Part shown: one piece after another, positions 21,518 through 22,369 of the stretch
Position numbering within the stretch: the stretch's first letter is position 1
How the letters are laid out: each line of letters begins with the position of its first letter
Source of the DNA: Streptococcus sp. A12
GTDB taxonomy: Bacteria > Bacillota > Bacilli > Lactobacillales > Streptococcaceae
Direction of reading: 5' to 3'
Length of the DNA: 22,369 nucleotides
NCBI RefSeq assembly: GCF_905372335.1
Contig: NZ_CAJPOU010000028.1
Location: forward strand, 1 to 22,369
Notes under the pieces: generated by a model
The model's input: only the letters and a program-made list of their open reading frames with translations
Databases searched by the model: none
What the model was told of the DNA's origin: nothing
Translations under genes and position numbers: made by a program

Positions 21518-22011
21518 TTGTTCTCCTTCTTTTCTTTCACCTTCCAATTTCTATAGCTTGTCATGTCCAATTCTGGGAATCCTCGTAACTCTGTCTTTAC
21601 CTTCAATACTAAGGGCGAGGCATTTTCCTCGGTCATCTGCTCAAGAGGAAGCCAAATTGCCTTTGTTGAATCATTGCTTCCATCAAGAACCTCCTGAGGA
21701 AGGGATTGTTGAGAGCGTTCGAAATCAAGTACCACGTCATAAAAGGCCATGATATGGTGTACTGCAAAATCTTTGCCCTCTTCTTGAACCAGCACGTCAT
21801 ACATCCTAGGATTAGCGTATCTGCTAATCGTATAGCCTGTCTCTTCCAGAACTTCTCTCTTGAGGGTTTCAGTCAACCCTTCACCTGCTTCCTGACTACC
21901 ACCCGGTAGATCAAAACGATGTTGATAAGGTCCTCTCGTTTTTTCAATGCAAAGCAATTTCTCATTTTCAATGCAAATGCCATAGACGCCAAAGTGATGT
22001 TTGACTTCCAT
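21514..22011 (-). CDS. Nudix hydrolase
   Basis: A 165-residue Nudix protein. The Nudix box is complete at about 37-60: GGSQEAGE...LKREVLEETGY. It begins with a beta strand FGVYGICIENEKLLCIEK and has QHRFDLPGG before the box, the common layout of MutT-like enzymes acting on nucleotide derivatives; the substrate is not evident. The ATG with AGGAGG 5 nt upstream is preferred over an in-frame TTG one codon before. It lies 9 nt after the SDR gene and shares four bases (ATGA) with the ASCH gene, so the pair is translationally coupled. A joint role in handling modified nucleotides is plausible but inferred. Confidence 0.9.
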   Translation of the reverse strand: MEVKHHFGVYGICIENEKLLCIEKTRGPYQHRFDLPGGSQEAGEGLTETLKREVLEETGYTISRYANPRMYDVLVQEEGKDFAVHHIMAFYDVVLDFERSQQSLPQEVLDGSNDSTKAIWLPLEQMTEENASPLVLKVKTELRGFPELDMTSYRNWKVKEKKENK

Positions 22012-22020
22012 CAAATCCTC

Positions 22021-22369
22021 CTACTTCAAACTCCAACCACCATCAATCGTGAGGATCTGTCCTTGCATAGCTGTCGCCTTTCCGCTGGCCAAAAAGAGGC
22101 TGACTTCTGCCACTTCCTCTGGCTCAATCCAGCGCTTGATGGGCGTCTCACTGGCTACCCAGTCCGCTAAGCCACCTGGTTCAAAGTCCGCTGCGGTCAT
22201 ACCTGTTTTGACAGCCCCCGGTGCAATGCCAAAGACTTGAATCCCAGCTTCTGCATAATCCAGGGCCAACTGCTTGGTAAATCCCGCTAGGGCATGCTTA
22301 GAGGAGGTATAAGAGTGACCGCCACCTCCTGCTAGGCTAGAAGCAATGGAGCACATATTGATGATGATC
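22021..22369 (-). CDS. Short-chain dehydrogenase/reductase, 5' end outside the window
   Basis: The C-terminal part, about 116 residues, of an SDR oxidoreductase; the gene runs off the right edge and the Rossmann nucleotide-binding N-terminus is missing. Visible are the end of the active-site strand (IIINMCSIASS with the catalytic serine), YTSSK (the Y-x3-K dyad), the cofactor/substrate region IAPGAVKTGM and the C-terminal ILTIDGGWSLK common to FabG-like members. It is probably NAD(P)H dependent; the substrate is unknown, and a 3-oxoacyl-ACP reductase label would only be by similarity. First visible gene of the operon with the Nudix and ASCH genes (9-nt gap). Confidence 0.9.
   Translation of the reverse strand, partial: IIINMCSIASSLAGGGGHSYTSSKHALAGFTKQLALDYAEAGIQVFGIAPGAVKTGMTAADFEPGGLADWVASETPIKRWIEPEEVAEVSLFLASGKATAMQGQILTIDGGWSLK

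Overview
The window looks like a chromosomal segment of a Streptococcus, probably of the mitis/sanguinis/parasanguinis type. The evidence is the streptococcal block pbp2B-recR-ddl-murF, a glmU-Nudix-small membrane protein-mtnN block, an RF3 that reads like the pneumococcal protein along its whole length, AT-rich spacers, AGGAGG-type ribosome binding sites and many extended -10 (TGnTATAAT) promoters. The species call is inference from gene content and protein sequence. No plasmid, phage, transposase, CRISPR array, rRNA or tRNA was seen. 

Layout. Left end (1-3838, minus strand): DEAD-box RNA helicase cshA with a hairpin-rich leader; a 705-nt gene-free stretch that seems to hold a plus-strand small RNA unit (promoter 2062-2090, terminator 2322-2357); then a bacterial PH-domain protein and a CorA-type metal transporter, both minus strand. 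From 3832 a TPP riboswitch controls thiT (plus strand), the thiamine-binding subunit of an ECF transporter. prfC (RF3, minus) follows from its own promoter. 

Centre (6451-14565, minus): two probable transcription units. pbp2B-recR ends at a strong terminator at 11844-11865. ddl-murF-Nudix then runs into three tandem paralogues of the TIGR02206/YwaF (TMEM164-like) membrane family. So D-Ala-D-Ala synthesis, its addition to the UDP-MurNAc peptide and septal/elongation transpeptidation sit side by side with recombinational repair. 

Right half (14880-22369): plus-strand exoA and a VOC/glyoxalase gene, then a membrane-tethered XRE regulator. Minus-strand nth (endonuclease III lacking the iron-sulphur cysteines) is followed by the operon glmU-Nudix-small tail-anchored protein-mtnN. 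Next come a 376-nt intergenic region and a final minus-strand operon: SDR oxidoreductase (cut by the window edge), Nudix, and an ASCH-domain gene interrupted by one in-frame TAA. 

Most notable: a 141-nt cloverleaf-folding element at 20820-20960 with a perfect 12-bp closing stem, three hairpins and a competing perfect 15-bp helix; the broken ASCH gene; the Cys-to-Ser change in the middle YwaF paralogue together with a probable poly-A frameshift in the same gene; a TPP riboswitch whose predicted terminator contains the thiT ribosome binding site; and the candidate small RNA between cshA and corA.
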